Shown: positions 18,323 to 26,207 of the stretch, in pieces
Position numbering within the stretch: position 1 is the stretch's first letter
Layout of the letters: each line of letters opens with the position of its first letter
Assembly: GCA_019114345.1 (NCBI GenBank)
Contig: DXFS01000001.1
Span: 1-39,386 of the forward strand
From: Candidatus Agathobaculum pullistercoris
Lineage (GTDB): Bacteria; Bacillota; Clostridia; Oscillospirales; Butyricicoccaceae
Length of the DNA stretch: 39,386 nt
Reading direction: 5' to 3'
Position numbers and translations under genes: made by a program
The notes under the pieces: model-generated
Databases searched by the model: none
The model's input: the letters and a program-made list of their open reading frames with translations, nothing else
Told to the model about the DNA's origin: nothing

Positions 18323-20164
18323 TCAGACCAAGAGGCTGTGCCCCGTCATCTCTTCCGGCTGCTTAAGGCCCATCATCTCGAGCATGGTCGGCGCCAGGTC
18401 CGCCAGCACGCCGCCGTCCTTAAGCTTGCCCGGATGGCCGACCATCACGAGCGGGACCGGGTTGGTGGAGTGCGCGGTAAACGGGGTCACGCCGTCCGCG
18501 TCGAGCATCTGGTCGACGTTGCCGTGGTCGGCCGTGATCAGGCACTGGCCGCCCATCTGCTGGATGGCGGCAACGACCTTACCCACGCCGTCGTCGGTGG
18601 CTTCGACCGCCTTGACCGCTGCTTCGAACACGCCGGTGTGGCCGACCATGTCGCAGTTGGCAAAGTTCAGGATAATGACGTCATACTTGCCGGACAGGAT
18701 GCGCTTGACGCACTCCTCGGTCACAGCAGGTTCGCTCATCTCCGGCTGGAGGTCATAGGTCGCCACCTTGGGCGACGGGATGAGCGCGCGGTCCTCGCCC
18801 GGGTACTCCTTCTCCACACCGCCGTTAAAGAAGAACGTGACATGCGCGTACTTCTCGGTCTCCGCGATGCGCAGCTGGGTCATGCCGAGGTCAGAGATAT
18901 ATTCACCAAACGTGTTCGTCAGGCTCTGGGGCTTGAACGCCACCTCAACGCCCGCGATCGTGACATCGTACTGCGTCATGCAGACGTAGTGGATGTTCTT
19001 CTTCACGCGCTTGAAGCCGTCGAACTCGTGATCCACGAACGCACGGGTGATCTCACGCGCGCGGTCGGGGCGGAAGTTTGCAAAGATGATCGCGTCGTCG
19101 TCCTTGACGGTCGCGCCCTCGGTCACGATGACCGGGACAACGAACTCGTCGGTCACGCCTGCGTCGTAGGACGCCTGCATGGCCTCGTGCGCGGAAGCCG
19201 CATGCTCGCCAATGCCCTCAGCGATCGCATTATATGCCTTCTCAACGCGCTCCCAGCGCTTGTCGCGGTCCATCGCGTAGTAGCGGCCGGAAATCGTCGC
19301 AATGCAGCCCAGCTCAAGGGTGTCGATCTTGTTCTGCAGGCGGTCGATATATTCAATGCCGGACTGCGGCGGGGTGTCGCGGCCGTCCATGAAGCAGTGG
19401 AAGCAGACCTTACGCAGGCCGTTGCGGCGCGCCAGCTCAAGCAGCGCAAACATGTGGTCGATGTGCGAATGCACGCCGCCGTCGGACAGCAGGCCGAAAA
19501 TGTGCAGGGTGGAATCAAACCACTTGCACTGGTTGATCGCGCTCATGAGCGCCTCGTTCGTGAAGAAATCGCCGTCCTGGATGGCCTTGGTGATACGGGT
19601 CAACTCCTGATACACGATGCGGCCCGCGCCGATATTGGTGTGGCCGACCTCAGAGTTGCCCATCTGGCCGTCCGGCAGGCCAACGTCCAAGCCGGAAGCG
19701 CCGATATAGGTCATCGGGTTTTCCGCAAAGATCTTGTCCAGGTTCGGGGTGTTCGCCGCCTCGATCGCGTTGCCCTTCTTCTCATCGCGATGGCCAAAGC
19801 CGTCCATGATGATCAGTGCGGTCGGCTTCTTGGGGCCTTCCGCCTTCTTAGCAGTTGTCTTGCGGGTGGTGGTCTTCTTGGCTGCCGTTGTCTTCTTAGC
19901 CGCCGTGGTCTTCTTGGCTGCTGTTGTCTTTTTGGCAGCCGCCTTTTTCGCCGGGGCCTTCGCAGCCTTGGTTTCCGCAACGGGCTCCGCCGGGGCCTTC
20001 GCAGCCTCCGCCTTTACCGCAGCGGCAGCCGGAGCCGCCTCTGCCTTGGCAGCCGCGGCAGGCTTTGCCGGTTCAGACGCCGCAGCCTTGGCCGGCTCAG
20101 CAACAGCAGCTGCTGTCACCGTGGGCTTGTCCTCCGCCTTGTTCGGCGTGATTGCTTTTTTCAT
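18323..20164 (-). CDS. gpmI: 2,3-bisphosphoglycerate-independent phosphoglycerate mutase with H1-like N-terminal tail
   Basis: Interconverts 3- and 2-phosphoglycerate using two manganese ions and a phosphoserine intermediate. The 613-residue product has a full catalytic region from about 114: metal-site MDGFG at 120-124, nucleophile serine 171 in QMGNSEVGH, FHCFMDGRDTPP, and TADHGNVDQM near the C-terminus. Family members are about 510 residues. The extra 110 N-terminal residues are alanine, proline and lysine rich and include AAKKTT repeats at about 75-103, as in histone H1-like bacterial proteins. The ATG at 20164 has AAAGGAG upstream. An upstream in-frame ATG at 20236 lacks one. The tail is translated in the same frame with no stop, and its role is unknown. 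Confidence 0.95.
   Translation of the reverse strand: MKKAITPNKAEDKPTVTAAAVAEPAKAAASEPAKPAAAAKAEAAPAAAAVKAEAAKAPAEPVAETKAAKAPAKKAAAKKTTAAKKTTAAKKTTAAKKTTTRKTTAKKAEGPKKPTALIIMDGFGHRDEKKGNAIEAANTPNLDKIFAENPMTYIGASGLDVGLPDGQMGNSEVGHTNIGAGRIVYQELTRITKAIQDGDFFTNEALMSAINQCKWFDSTLHIFGLLSDGGVHSHIDHMFALLELARRNGLRKVCFHCFMDGRDTPPQSGIEYIDRLQNKIDTLELGCIATISGRYYAMDRDKRWERVEKAYNAIAEGIGEHAASAHEAMQASYDAGVTDEFVVPVIVTEGATVKDDDAIIFANFRPDRAREITRAFVDHEFDGFKRVKKNIHYVCMTQYDVTIAGVEVAFKPQSLTNTFGEYISDLGMTQLRIAETEKYAHVTFFFNGGVEKEYPGEDRALIPSPKVATYDLQPEMSEPAVTEECVKRILSGKYDVIILNFANCDMVGHTGVFEAAVKAVEATDDGVGKVVAAIQQMGGQCLITADHGNVDQMLDADGVTPFTAHSTNPVPLVMVGHPGKLKDGGVLADLAPTMLEMMGLKQPEEMTGHSLLV
19872..19943 (-). repeat. four 18-bp tandem repeats coding AAKKTT in gpmI
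   Basis: Four consecutive 18-base units (19872-19889, 19890-19907, 19908-19925, 19926-19943) differ at only a few third-codon positions. Each encodes a shift of AAKKTT. Such repeats can expand or contract by slippage, so tail length may vary between strains. Confidence 0.85.
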
Positions 20165-20272
20165 ATATTTAATGACTCCTTTACGAAGCATGCGAAAGGG
20201 GACAACGCTCGATCCGATGTCCCCTCCCGCTCGCACGGCGCGGGGAAACCTTCCCTCACCGTATTCCTTATC

Positions 20273-21043
20273 TTATTGATTGGCTGCTTCGACGATGGTC
20301 GCGAAGTCAGCGCTCTTCAGGGAGGCGCCGCCGATCAGGCCGCCGTCAACATCCGGCTGGGCCAGCAGCTCGGCCGCGTTCTTGGCGTTCATCGAGCCGC
20401 CGTACTGGATGGTGATGCCGCGGGCAGCGCGCGCGCCGTACTTCTCGCGCAGGCAGTCACGGATTGCGGAGCAAACCTCGTTGGCCTGCTCGGCGGTAGC
20501 GGTCTTGCCGGTGCCGATCGCCCAGATCGGCTCGTAAGCGATGACGACCTTCTTGATGTCCTCAACCGCAACGCCCTGCAGGGCGATCTTGATCTGCTTG
20601 CGGATGACTTCCATTGTCACGTCCTGCTCGCGCTCGGTCAGGCTCTCACCGACGCACAGGATCGGGCGCAGGCCGTTCTCCAGCGCAACGAGCACCTTCT
20701 TGTTGCAGGCCTCGTCGGTCTCGTTGAAGTACTGGCGGCGCTCGGAGTGGCCGATGATGACGTACTTGACGCCCAGCTCCTTGAGCATATCGGCAGAGAT
20801 CTCGCCGGTGAACGCGCCGGACTTCTCATAGTGCATATTCTCCGCACCGATAGCGATCTTAGAGCCCTTGGCTGCCTTGACAGCGGTCTGGATATCGGTG
20901 AACGGTACGCAAAGAACCATCTCGCACCACTTGGTCTTGGAAAGCAGCGGCTTCATCTCTTCGATGAGGGCCTTCGCCTCGGCCGGCGTCTTGTTCATCT
21001 TCCAGTTGCCGGCGATAATGGTCTTACGGTATCTGCGATTCAT
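20273..21043 (-). CDS. tpiA: triosephosphate isomerase
   Basis: Interconverts dihydroxyacetone phosphate and glyceraldehyde 3-phosphate. The 256-residue TIM barrel shows GNWKMNKT with the catalytic lysine and [11 protein letters not shown] with the catalytic histidine. It also shows [17 protein letters not shown] with the catalytic glutamate, and [31 protein letters not shown], the phosphate-binding end. Length is standard. GGGG-type ribosome site before the ATG at 21043. It lies 108 bases upstream of gpmI and downstream of pgk, with a hairpin array in the pgk-tpiA gap. Confidence 0.98.
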   Translation of the reverse strand: MNRRYRKTIIAGNWKMNKTPAEAKALIEEMKPLLSKTKWCEMVLCVPFTDIQTAVKAAKGSKIAIGAENMHYEKSGAFTGEISADMLKELGVKYVIIGHSERRQYFNETDEACNKKVLVALENGLRPILCVGESLTEREQDVTMEVIRKQIKIALQGVAVEDIKKVVIAYEPIWAIGTGKTATAEQANEVCSAIRDCLREKYGARAARGITIQYGGSMNAKNAAELLAQPDVDGGLIGGASLKSADFATIVEAANQ

Positions 21044-21180
21044 GTTGGTTTTACCCCTTTCAATCTTTCAGACGGTTTTGCCGTCCTGATCGTTTATGTA
21101 TTATACGGAGCGCCCCGCGCCCCGGTATAACGCATGCCCGCGCCCGGCACGCTTTTGCGCGCCAGCGCGATTTTTTGATC

Positions 21181-21321
21181 GGGAAACGCCGTTTTACGGC
21201 GATTCCCGTAAAAACCCGCGACACAAGGTGAATTGGCCGAAGGCCAAGAGAAGGTGGCCTGGGCCATGCGCGTGGGTTTTTACACAGCCCATTTTCGTTT
21301 GAAGCTGTACGCTTCAAACGA
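21181..21321. repeat. composite hairpin array between pgk and tpiA
   Basis: Three main stems: GGGAAACGCCGT/ACGGCGATTCCC (21181-21207), GTAAAAACCC/GGGTTTTTAC (21208-21217 with 21274-21283), and TCGTTTGAAGC/GCTTCAAACGA (21295-21321). The middle stem carries the GCGACAC...GCGCGT loop of the family, but split by about 42 extra bases that hold two mini-hairpins (TTGGCC/GGCCAA at 21233-21247 and TGGC/GCCA at 21255-21266). The last stem shares the core GAAGCTGTNCGCTTC with 36457-36483. 21044-21180 shows no gene. Confidence 0.8.
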
Positions 21322-21326
21322 GGATC

Positions 21327-22517
21327 TTATTTATCCTGCAGGCAGGCGATGCCCGGCAGCTCCAGGCCCTCGAGGAACTCGAGCGAAGCGCCGCCGCCGG
21401 TGGAGATGTGGGTCATCTTGTCTGCAAAGCCCAGCTTCTCGACCGCTGCCGCGGAGTCGCCGCCGCCGATGATCGAAACCGCGCCGGATGCTGCGATCGC
21501 CTTGGCAACCTCCTTGGTGCCGACAGCGAAGGTATCGAACTCAAATACGCCCATCGGGCCGTTCCATACGACCGTACCTGCGTTCTTGACAGCGTCAGAG
21601 AACAGCTCGACGGTCTTGGGGCCGATGTCCATGCCCATCATGTTGTCCGGCAGCTTGCCAGCCTCGTAAACAACCGGCTCCGCATCCGCGCCGAAGTGGT
21701 CGCCGCAAACCGTGTCAACCGGCAGGAGCAGCTTGACGCCCTTGTCCTCCGCCTTCTTGATCAGGCCGAGCGCGAGATCCATCTTGTCCTCTTCGCACAG
21801 CGAGGTGCCGATCGAGCCGCCCTGCGCCTTGGAGAAGGTGTAGGCCATGCCGCCGCCGATGATAACGGTGTCGCACTTGTCGATCAGGTTGTTGATAACG
21901 TTGATCTTGTCGGAAACCTTCGCGCCGCCCAGAATGGCAACGAACGGACGGGCCGGGTCGGAAAGCGCCTTGCCCATGATGGAGATCTCCTTCTTGATCA
22001 GGAAGCCGCAGACAGCCGGCAGGTAGTCGGCAATACCAGCGGTCGAAGCATGCGCGCGGTGTGCGGTGCCGAACGCGTCGTTGACAAAGATATCCGCCAT
22101 GTCGGCAAACGCCTTGGCCAGCGCGGGATCGTTCTTGGTCTCGCCCTTCTCAAAACGCACGTTCTCGAGCAGGATCGCCTCGCCCGGCTTAACCTCAGCG
22201 GCGAGCTTCTTCGCATCCTCGCCGACAACGTCCTTCGCCAGCTTGACTTCCTGGCCGAGCAGCTCGCTCAGGCGCTTTGCAACCGGCGCGAGCGAATACT
22301 TCATGTTAACCTCGCCCTTCGGACGGCCGAGGTGCGAGCAAAGGATAACTGCTGCATTGTGATCCAGCAGGTATTTGATCGTTTCGAGCGAAGCGCGGAT
22401 GCGCTTGTCGTCGGTGATGTTGCCGTTCTCATCCTGCGGCACATTGAAGTCGCAGCGGGCAATAACCTTCTTCCCCGATACGTCGATATCTTCAACGCTC
22501 TTCTTGTTGTACTGCAT
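21327..22517 (-). CDS. pgk: phosphoglycerate kinase
   Basis: Transfers phosphate from 1,3-bisphosphoglycerate to ADP, the first ATP-forming step of glycolysis. The 396-residue product has [28 protein letters not shown] and the [15 protein letters not shown] basic-patch segment. It also has [29 protein letters not shown] and [15 protein letters not shown] at the nucleotide loop. Length is normal. The ATG at 22517 follows AAAGGAGAGGG. It opens the glycolytic series and has its own promoter at 22608-22636. Confidence 0.98.
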   Translation of the reverse strand: MQYNKKSVEDIDVSGKKVIARCDFNVPQDENGNITDDKRIRASLETIKYLLDHNAAVILCSHLGRPKGEVNMKYSLAPVAKRLSELLGQEVKLAKDVVGEDAKKLAAEVKPGEAILLENVRFEKGETKNDPALAKAFADMADIFVNDAFGTAHRAHASTAGIADYLPAVCGFLIKKEISIMGKALSDPARPFVAILGGAKVSDKINVINNLIDKCDTVIIGGGMAYTFSKAQGGSIGTSLCEEDKMDLALGLIKKAEDKGVKLLLPVDTVCGDHFGADAEPVVYEAGKLPDNMMGMDIGPKTVELFSDAVKNAGTVVWNGPMGVFEFDTFAVGTKEVAKAIAASGAVSIIGGGDSAAAVEKLGFADKMTHISTGGGASLEFLEGLELPGIACLQDK

Positions 22518-22607
22518 AAAATATCCCTCTCCTTTAAGATGTAAAAGTTAGCGATACGGAGCAAAAGTGCGGTCTTCCCTTTAGAAGAATTCCGCTTCCA
22601 TTACAGA

Positions 22608-22636
22608 ATTATACTCGTTCTCACCATCCATAGCAA
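22608..22636 (-). promoter_or_regulatory. promoter of the pgk-tpiA-gpmI-eno cluster
   Basis: Minus strand: TTGCTA (22631-22636), a 17-base spacer and perfect TATAAT (22608-22613). The leader to pgk is about 90 bases. The remaining gap up to 22736 is AT-rich with no visible gene. Confidence 0.65.
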
Positions 22637-22736
22637 GCAAATTCGTGAAAAACCTTGCATTTTTGTTCTCTTTTAGCAGATTTTTGCGTTTTGCCCGAAA
22701 TAATTGTGAAATCTTAAACAATTTGCCCAATTCTGC

Positions 22737-23612
22737 TCAGCTGCGGGACTGGCCGTAATACGCTACTGCGAGCGCCTGCGGCCCGGTATTGGTAAGGACC
22801 GACGGTCCGATCGGGCTGCGAACAACATCCCTGAAACCGATTTCTGTCCGCAGGCGCTTTTCCAGCTCATCAATCCGCGCGGCGGGTACATCGCCGTACA
22901 GCAGCAGCGCGGTCTGCTTTTCCGGCTGGAGCACGCGGCGCGAAACATTCCGGATCAGCCCGGGCACGAGCGCCTTTTCGCCCCGCACCTTGTCGCATAC
23001 GGTGACCGCTCCGTCGCACACATGGCTGACCGGCTTGAGGCCGAGCGCCTCGCCTACGAAGGCCGCGCCGCCCGAAATGCGGCCGGACTTTTTCAAATGC
23101 TTTAAGCTGTATACGCCGAGGTACGCCTCCACCCGGCTCAGGCGGCTGCGCACCACGCTGAGGATCGCGTCGAAGCTGTCGCCCTGGTCGCGCATTTCTG
23201 CAGCCTGCACAACGATGCGCCCGTAAATATAGGTATAGGTCGCGGAATCGATCACCTCGATGCGCATGCTGTCTCCCGCTTCCTCGCGGAACATATCGCG
23301 CGCAAGGCAGGCCGCCTGATAGGTACCCGAGCCGTTCGCGTTGATCAGCACGGCCATCAGATGCGTACAGCCGCGCCCGGCTGCGCGGCGGTAGGAGTCC
23401 AGGAACACCGTAGGCGTGACCATCGCGGTCGCAGGGATCTCCCGGCTGTCCTCGAGCAGCTTCCAGTATTCCTCGGGGGTGATATCGTAGTATTCACGGA
23501 TCGTGCGCCCCTCGTGTGTGAGGGTGATGGGCACGATCTCGATCCCGTGCGCCTCGACCTGCGCCTGCGGGATGTCGGCGGATGAATCGGTCAGGATATG
23601 TATTTTTTCCAT
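22737..23612 (-). CDS. DegV family fatty-acid-binding protein
   Basis: A 291-residue DegV-family protein; family members bind long-chain fatty acids, and some act as the FakB subunit that presents fatty acid to the FakA kinase. The frame starts with MEKIHILTDSSADIPQ, the characteristic TDSSAD motif. It continues with PTVFLDSYRRAAGRG, INANGSGTYQAA (the substrate-contact region) and YLGVYSLKHLKKSGRISGGAAFVG. No fakA is in view, so the role as FakB is not shown. The start lies nine bases after the trmL stop, so the two genes are probably cotranscribed. Confidence 0.9.
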   Translation of the reverse strand: MEKIHILTDSSADIPQAQVEAHGIEIVPITLTHEGRTIREYYDITPEEYWKLLEDSREIPATAMVTPTVFLDSYRRAAGRGCTHLMAVLINANGSGTYQAACLARDMFREEAGDSMRIEVIDSATYTYIYGRIVVQAAEMRDQGDSFDAILSVVRSRLSRVEAYLGVYSLKHLKKSGRISGGAAFVGEALGLKPVSHVCDGAVTVCDKVRGEKALVPGLIRNVSRRVLQPEKQTALLLYGDVPAARIDELEKRLRTEIGFRDVVRSPIGPSVLTNTGPQALAVAYYGQSRS

Positions 23613-23621
23613 ACGTTTTCC

Positions 23622-24107
23622 TCATTCCTGCGGGAAAGGCCCCGCGAGCTTCAGGTTGGCAAAGCCGGTCTGCCGCAGTGCTTCAAACACGATCACGGCC
23701 ACCGAGTTGGACAGGTTCAGGCTTCTCGCCCCCTCGCGCATCGGGATGCGCACGCACCGCTCGGGATGCGCGACAAGCAGGCTTTCGGGCAGCCCCTTTG
23801 TCTCCTTGCCGAACATCAGGTAGTCGCCGTCGCGGTATTCTGCCTCGTGGTAGGCATGCGGCGCCTTGGTAGTGGCATAAAAATACCTGCCGTCCGGATT
23901 TTTGGCGAAAAACTCGTCCAGGTTTTTATACATGCGGACATCGAGCAGGTGCCAGTAATCCAGCCCCGCGCGCTTCATCCGCTTATCGTCGATCGCAAAT
24001 CCGAGCGGCTCTACCAGGTGCAGCACGCACCCGGTCGCCGCACAGGTACGGGCGATGTTGCCCGTATTCTGCGGGATCTCCGGCTCGACCAGAACTATAT
24101 TGAGCAT
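23622..24107 (-). CDS. trmL: tRNA (cytidine/uridine-34 2'-O)-methyltransferase TrmL
   Basis: A SPOUT-class enzyme that methylates the ribose of the wobble base in two leucine tRNAs using S-adenosylmethionine. The 161-residue product has MLNIVLVEPEIPQNTGNIAR, then TCAATGCVLHLVEPLGF. It also has LMFGKETKGLP, and RIPMREGARSLNLSNSVAVI, the knot region that binds the cofactor. Length is typical. It is directly upstream of degV. Confidence 0.95.
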   Translation of the reverse strand: MLNIVLVEPEIPQNTGNIARTCAATGCVLHLVEPLGFAIDDKRMKRAGLDYWHLLDVRMYKNLDEFFAKNPDGRYFYATTKAPHAYHEAEYRDGDYLMFGKETKGLPESLLVAHPERCVRIPMREGARSLNLSNSVAVIVFEALRQTGFANLKLAGPFPQE

Positions 24108-24187
24108 ATTTTTTCCTCTTTTTTCAAAGCTTCTTCTATTTTATGCGAAAGCGGTTCACTTTTCAAGGTATTTCCGGTGATTTTAGC

Positions 24188-24223
24188 AAAAAAATAATCC
24201 CCCGATGGCCTGCATCAGGGGAT
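24188..24223 (-). terminator. terminator of the ECF sigma/anti-sigma operon
   Basis: On the minus strand an 11-bp stem (24213-24223 with 24197-24207, one G-T wobble, five-base loop) is followed by ATTATTTTTTT. It comes just after the anti-sigma gene stop and is a standard intrinsic terminator. Confidence 0.85.
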
Positions 24224-24233
24224 ATTTCCGTTT

Positions 24234-25172
24234 TTATTCCTCGATTTCTGCGTAAACGCCGTAGACATAGCCCTGTTCGGCTGCCTGCTCGTCGGTGAGC
24301 ACCTCGCCGGTGAGCTGCGGGCCGCTCGTGTCGTCCGTGTACACGACGCCCAGCTTGCCGGTGTGCAGGGTGAGCGTCTGGGTATCGGTCGTGCCGTCGG
24401 TAAAGGTGACGGTGACGGTCAGGGTCGCGCCGTCAAACTCGTCAATGCGGGCATGCCATGCATCCGGTGCATCCTCCTCCTGCTCCATATCGACCGGCTG
24501 CGGTTCGCCCCAGAAACCATAGCTGGTATTGGGGTCATACGGCTCTACAAAGCCGTTTTCTACGCGGTAGCTTGCATCCACCCACCACTTAGTCTTGTCC
24601 GGGTCTGCCGTGACCATGATGTCATCCGCATCCGCTACAGGAGCAAAGGTGCCGTACATGATCGCATCAACATCCGCCTCCGTAATGTCCAGCCGCTCGG
24701 TGCGGTACAACCCGCCTTTGTCGATCGACGCGCTGACCGTCTCGATATTGTCGCCCGTCACCTTGAAAAGGCAGCCGCTGAAAAAGCCTTTGGTTGGGCT
24801 GTCTGCACCGCCTCCTGCCATATCAAACACGACTCTGCTGTCTTTGGGCTGCATAGTCTCGCCCGTATCCGCGGCGTAGGCCACAATGCCGAACGAGTGC
24901 GCGACCGCCTCGGCCACGGCCTCGCCCGCGCTCTGTCCGGTACCCTGCGCACGCCACACCGCCGTGCCGCCGACGATCACGCCGAACGCGCATGCCGCCG
25001 CTAAAATCCGCTTTGCCATGCCGAAGCGGCGGCGCGGCGCGGGTGTGCGGTGCTGCGGTGCGCTCTCCTGCTGCGCGCGGCGCGCCTCACGCGCGGCGGC
25101 TAATGTACGCTGTTTGAGTTCCTCAGGGGCTTTCATGTCCTGCAATTTGCGGAGCTCGTTCATATTCTTCAT
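24234..25172 (-). CDS. putative membrane-bound anti-sigma factor (ECF partner)
   Basis: A 312-residue single-pass membrane protein encoded directly after, and overlapping, an ECF sigma gene, which is the usual place of its anti-sigma factor. A short charged cytoplasmic part (residues 1-52; MKAPEELKQRTLAAAREARR) would hold the sigma. A hydrophobic helix follows at about 54-74 (RILAAACAFGVIVGGTAVW). The large outer domain is acidic and beta-rich with repeated TLTVTVTFTDGTTDTQTL strands. I see no zinc-binding HxxxCxxC motif. The outer domain is unlike families I know by name, so the sensed signal is unknown. GGAGGG precedes the ATG at 25172. Confidence 0.75.
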   Translation of the reverse strand: MKNMNELRKLQDMKAPEELKQRTLAAAREARRAQQESAPQHRTPAPRRRFGMAKRILAAACAFGVIVGGTAVWRAQGTGQSAGEAVAEAVAHSFGIVAYAADTGETMQPKDSRVVFDMAGGGADSPTKGFFSGCLFKVTGDNIETVSASIDKGGLYRTERLDITEADVDAIMYGTFAPVADADDIMVTADPDKTKWWVDASYRVENGFVEPYDPNTSYGFWGEPQPVDMEQEEDAPDAWHARIDEFDGATLTVTVTFTDGTTDTQTLTLHTGKLGVVYTDDTSGPQLTGEVLTDEQAAEQGYVYGVYAEIEE

Positions 25173-25659
25173 CGTCAGATCCCTCCAAGTCCAGTTTCAG
25201 TTGTTTGCGTGCGCGGTGCAGGCGGGTGCGTACGGTCGCCGGGCGGCAGCCCACGAGACCTGCGATCTCGTCCGTGCGGTAGCCCTCTACATAGTGCAGC
25301 CAGACGGCCGTGCGCAGATCGTCCGGCAAGGCGTGCACTGCCTGCCACAATTCCTCGTTATCATCCTGCACGGGCGCGGCGGCGTCCGGCGCGGCCTCGA
25401 GCGGCGCGGTGCGCCGGAACCACGCCGAGCGGCGCAGGTCCGCGCATCGGCTGAGCGTCACCCGGAGCAGCCATGCCTTGAGGTGCTCCGCGTCGCGGAA
25501 TTCGGTCGTATCCTGCATCAGGCGGAGGAAAACCTCCTGGTATACGTCCTCCGCGTCCGCGTGGCTGCCCAGCCGGCAGTATGCCAGCCGGTAGACCGCG
25601 TCGCCGCAGCGTTCCATTGCCGCGCACAGGAATTCGTCTGATCTCAAATCATTTTGCAC
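25123..25659 (-). CDS. ECF-type RNA polymerase sigma factor
   Basis: A 178-residue sigma-70 family factor of the extracytoplasmic-function group. Region 2 is seen in GDAVYRLAYCRLGSHADAED, then VYQEVFLRLMQDTTEFRDAEHLKAWLLRVTLSRCADLRR. Region 4 is seen in LPDDLRTAVWLHYVEGYRTDEIAGLVGCRPATVRTRLHRARKQL with a clear helix-turn-helix. The GTG at 25659 follows AAAGGAGG; an upstream ATG overlaps that ribosome site. Its 3' end overlaps the anti-sigma gene by 50 bases, so the two are translated together and balanced. Confidence 0.93.
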   Translation of the reverse strand: MQNDLRSDEFLCAAMERCGDAVYRLAYCRLGSHADAEDVYQEVFLRLMQDTTEFRDAEHLKAWLLRVTLSRCADLRRSAWFRRTAPLEAAPDAAAPVQDDNEELWQAVHALPDDLRTAVWLHYVEGYRTDEIAGLVGCRPATVRTRLHRARKQLKLDLEGSDDEEYERAPQIAGHESP

Positions 25660-25687
25660 GTTGCTCTGTCCTCCTTTCTGCAAACAA

Positions 25688-25716
25688 CACGAAACAGGAA
25701 GCGGGATTGTTCCCGT
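25688..25716 (-). promoter_or_regulatory. possible ECF autoregulatory promoter
   Basis: Read on the minus strand, GGAAC, about 17 bases and CGTGT occur about 30-60 bases before the sigma gene. ECF promoters typically read GGAAC-N16-17-CGTC. The same GGAAC also lies in a small hairpin CGGGA/TCCCG, so the match may be accidental. Confidence 0.25.
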
Positions 25717-25852
25717 AAAAATGCCCTGCGGACACCCTATTTTTCAGTCCCCCTTTGTCTATTGTGTATGTTATCCAAAATCATTTTAATGTTTTTGGTC
25801 ATTAGATACAATAAAACCGCATTTTAAAGAGTAATATTCAACAAAATTCATC

Positions 25853-25880
25853 TTGCATTTTTATATGAAATCACTATAAT
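25853..25880 (+). promoter_or_regulatory. promoter of the 40-codon small gene
   Basis: TTGCAT (25853-25858), 16 bases and perfect TATAAT (25875-25880) on the plus strand, about 50 bases before the small gene start. The AT-rich stretch 25741-25852 upstream is otherwise empty. Confidence 0.7.
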
Positions 25881-25929
25881 AATAACTGTCGAAAGACAAA
25901 TGACAACTATCGAACGGAGGTAAGTAATC

Positions 25930-26052
25930 ATGAAAAAGAAAACTTCTTACATGGAGGCCCTTGGCCGGATGCTTTCCGATGCTTACCGCATCGACGCTTC
26001 TCTGTGCCACACCGATCCCGAGTACGCTTCCCGCCGCCGCATGTGGCGCTGA
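25930..26052 (+). CDS. 40-residue small protein of unknown function
   Basis: A short gene with all the signals of expression: a promoter at 25853-25880, CGGAGG nine to ten bases before ATG, and an intrinsic terminator at about 26122-26157. The product begins MKKKTSYMEALGRMLSDAYR and ends ASRRRMWR. It is strongly basic at both ends with a likely amphipathic helix at residues 6-20 and a single cysteine. It has no signal peptide or membrane segment. It is the only non-phage plus-strand gene in the window. I do not recognise a family. Confidence 0.7.
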   Translation: MKKKTSYMEALGRMLSDAYRIDASLCHTDPEYASRRRMWR

Positions 26053-26121
26053 GCGCAGGGTTTCCACCATATTGGTTGATTCATCCGATCACCTTTTTTC
26101 TCCAATATTATTCACTCTCTT

Positions 26122-26157
26122 TGTGAAGAAGGGGCCGTCCACAGGGCGGCCCCTTCT
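26122..26157 (+). terminator. terminator of the small gene
   Basis: GAAGAAGGGGCCG pairs with CGGCCCCTTCTTC around a nine-base loop, followed by TTTCTTTT. The stem is 13 bp and GC-rich at its core, so it should stop transcription efficiently. Confidence 0.85.
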
Positions 26158-26176
26158 TCTTTCTTTTCCGCAACAG

Positions 26177-26207
26177 AAAAAAACGGCTGATTATCAGCCG
26201 TTTTTTT
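26177..26207. terminator. bidirectional terminator overlapping the ribF end
   Basis: AAAAAAACGGCTGA (26177-26190) pairs perfectly with TCAGCCGTTTTTTT (26194-26207) around TTA. The ribF stop codon (26206-26208) lies in the arm. It ends the long rimP-to-ribF operon on the minus strand and backs up the small-gene terminator on the plus strand. Confidence 0.9.
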
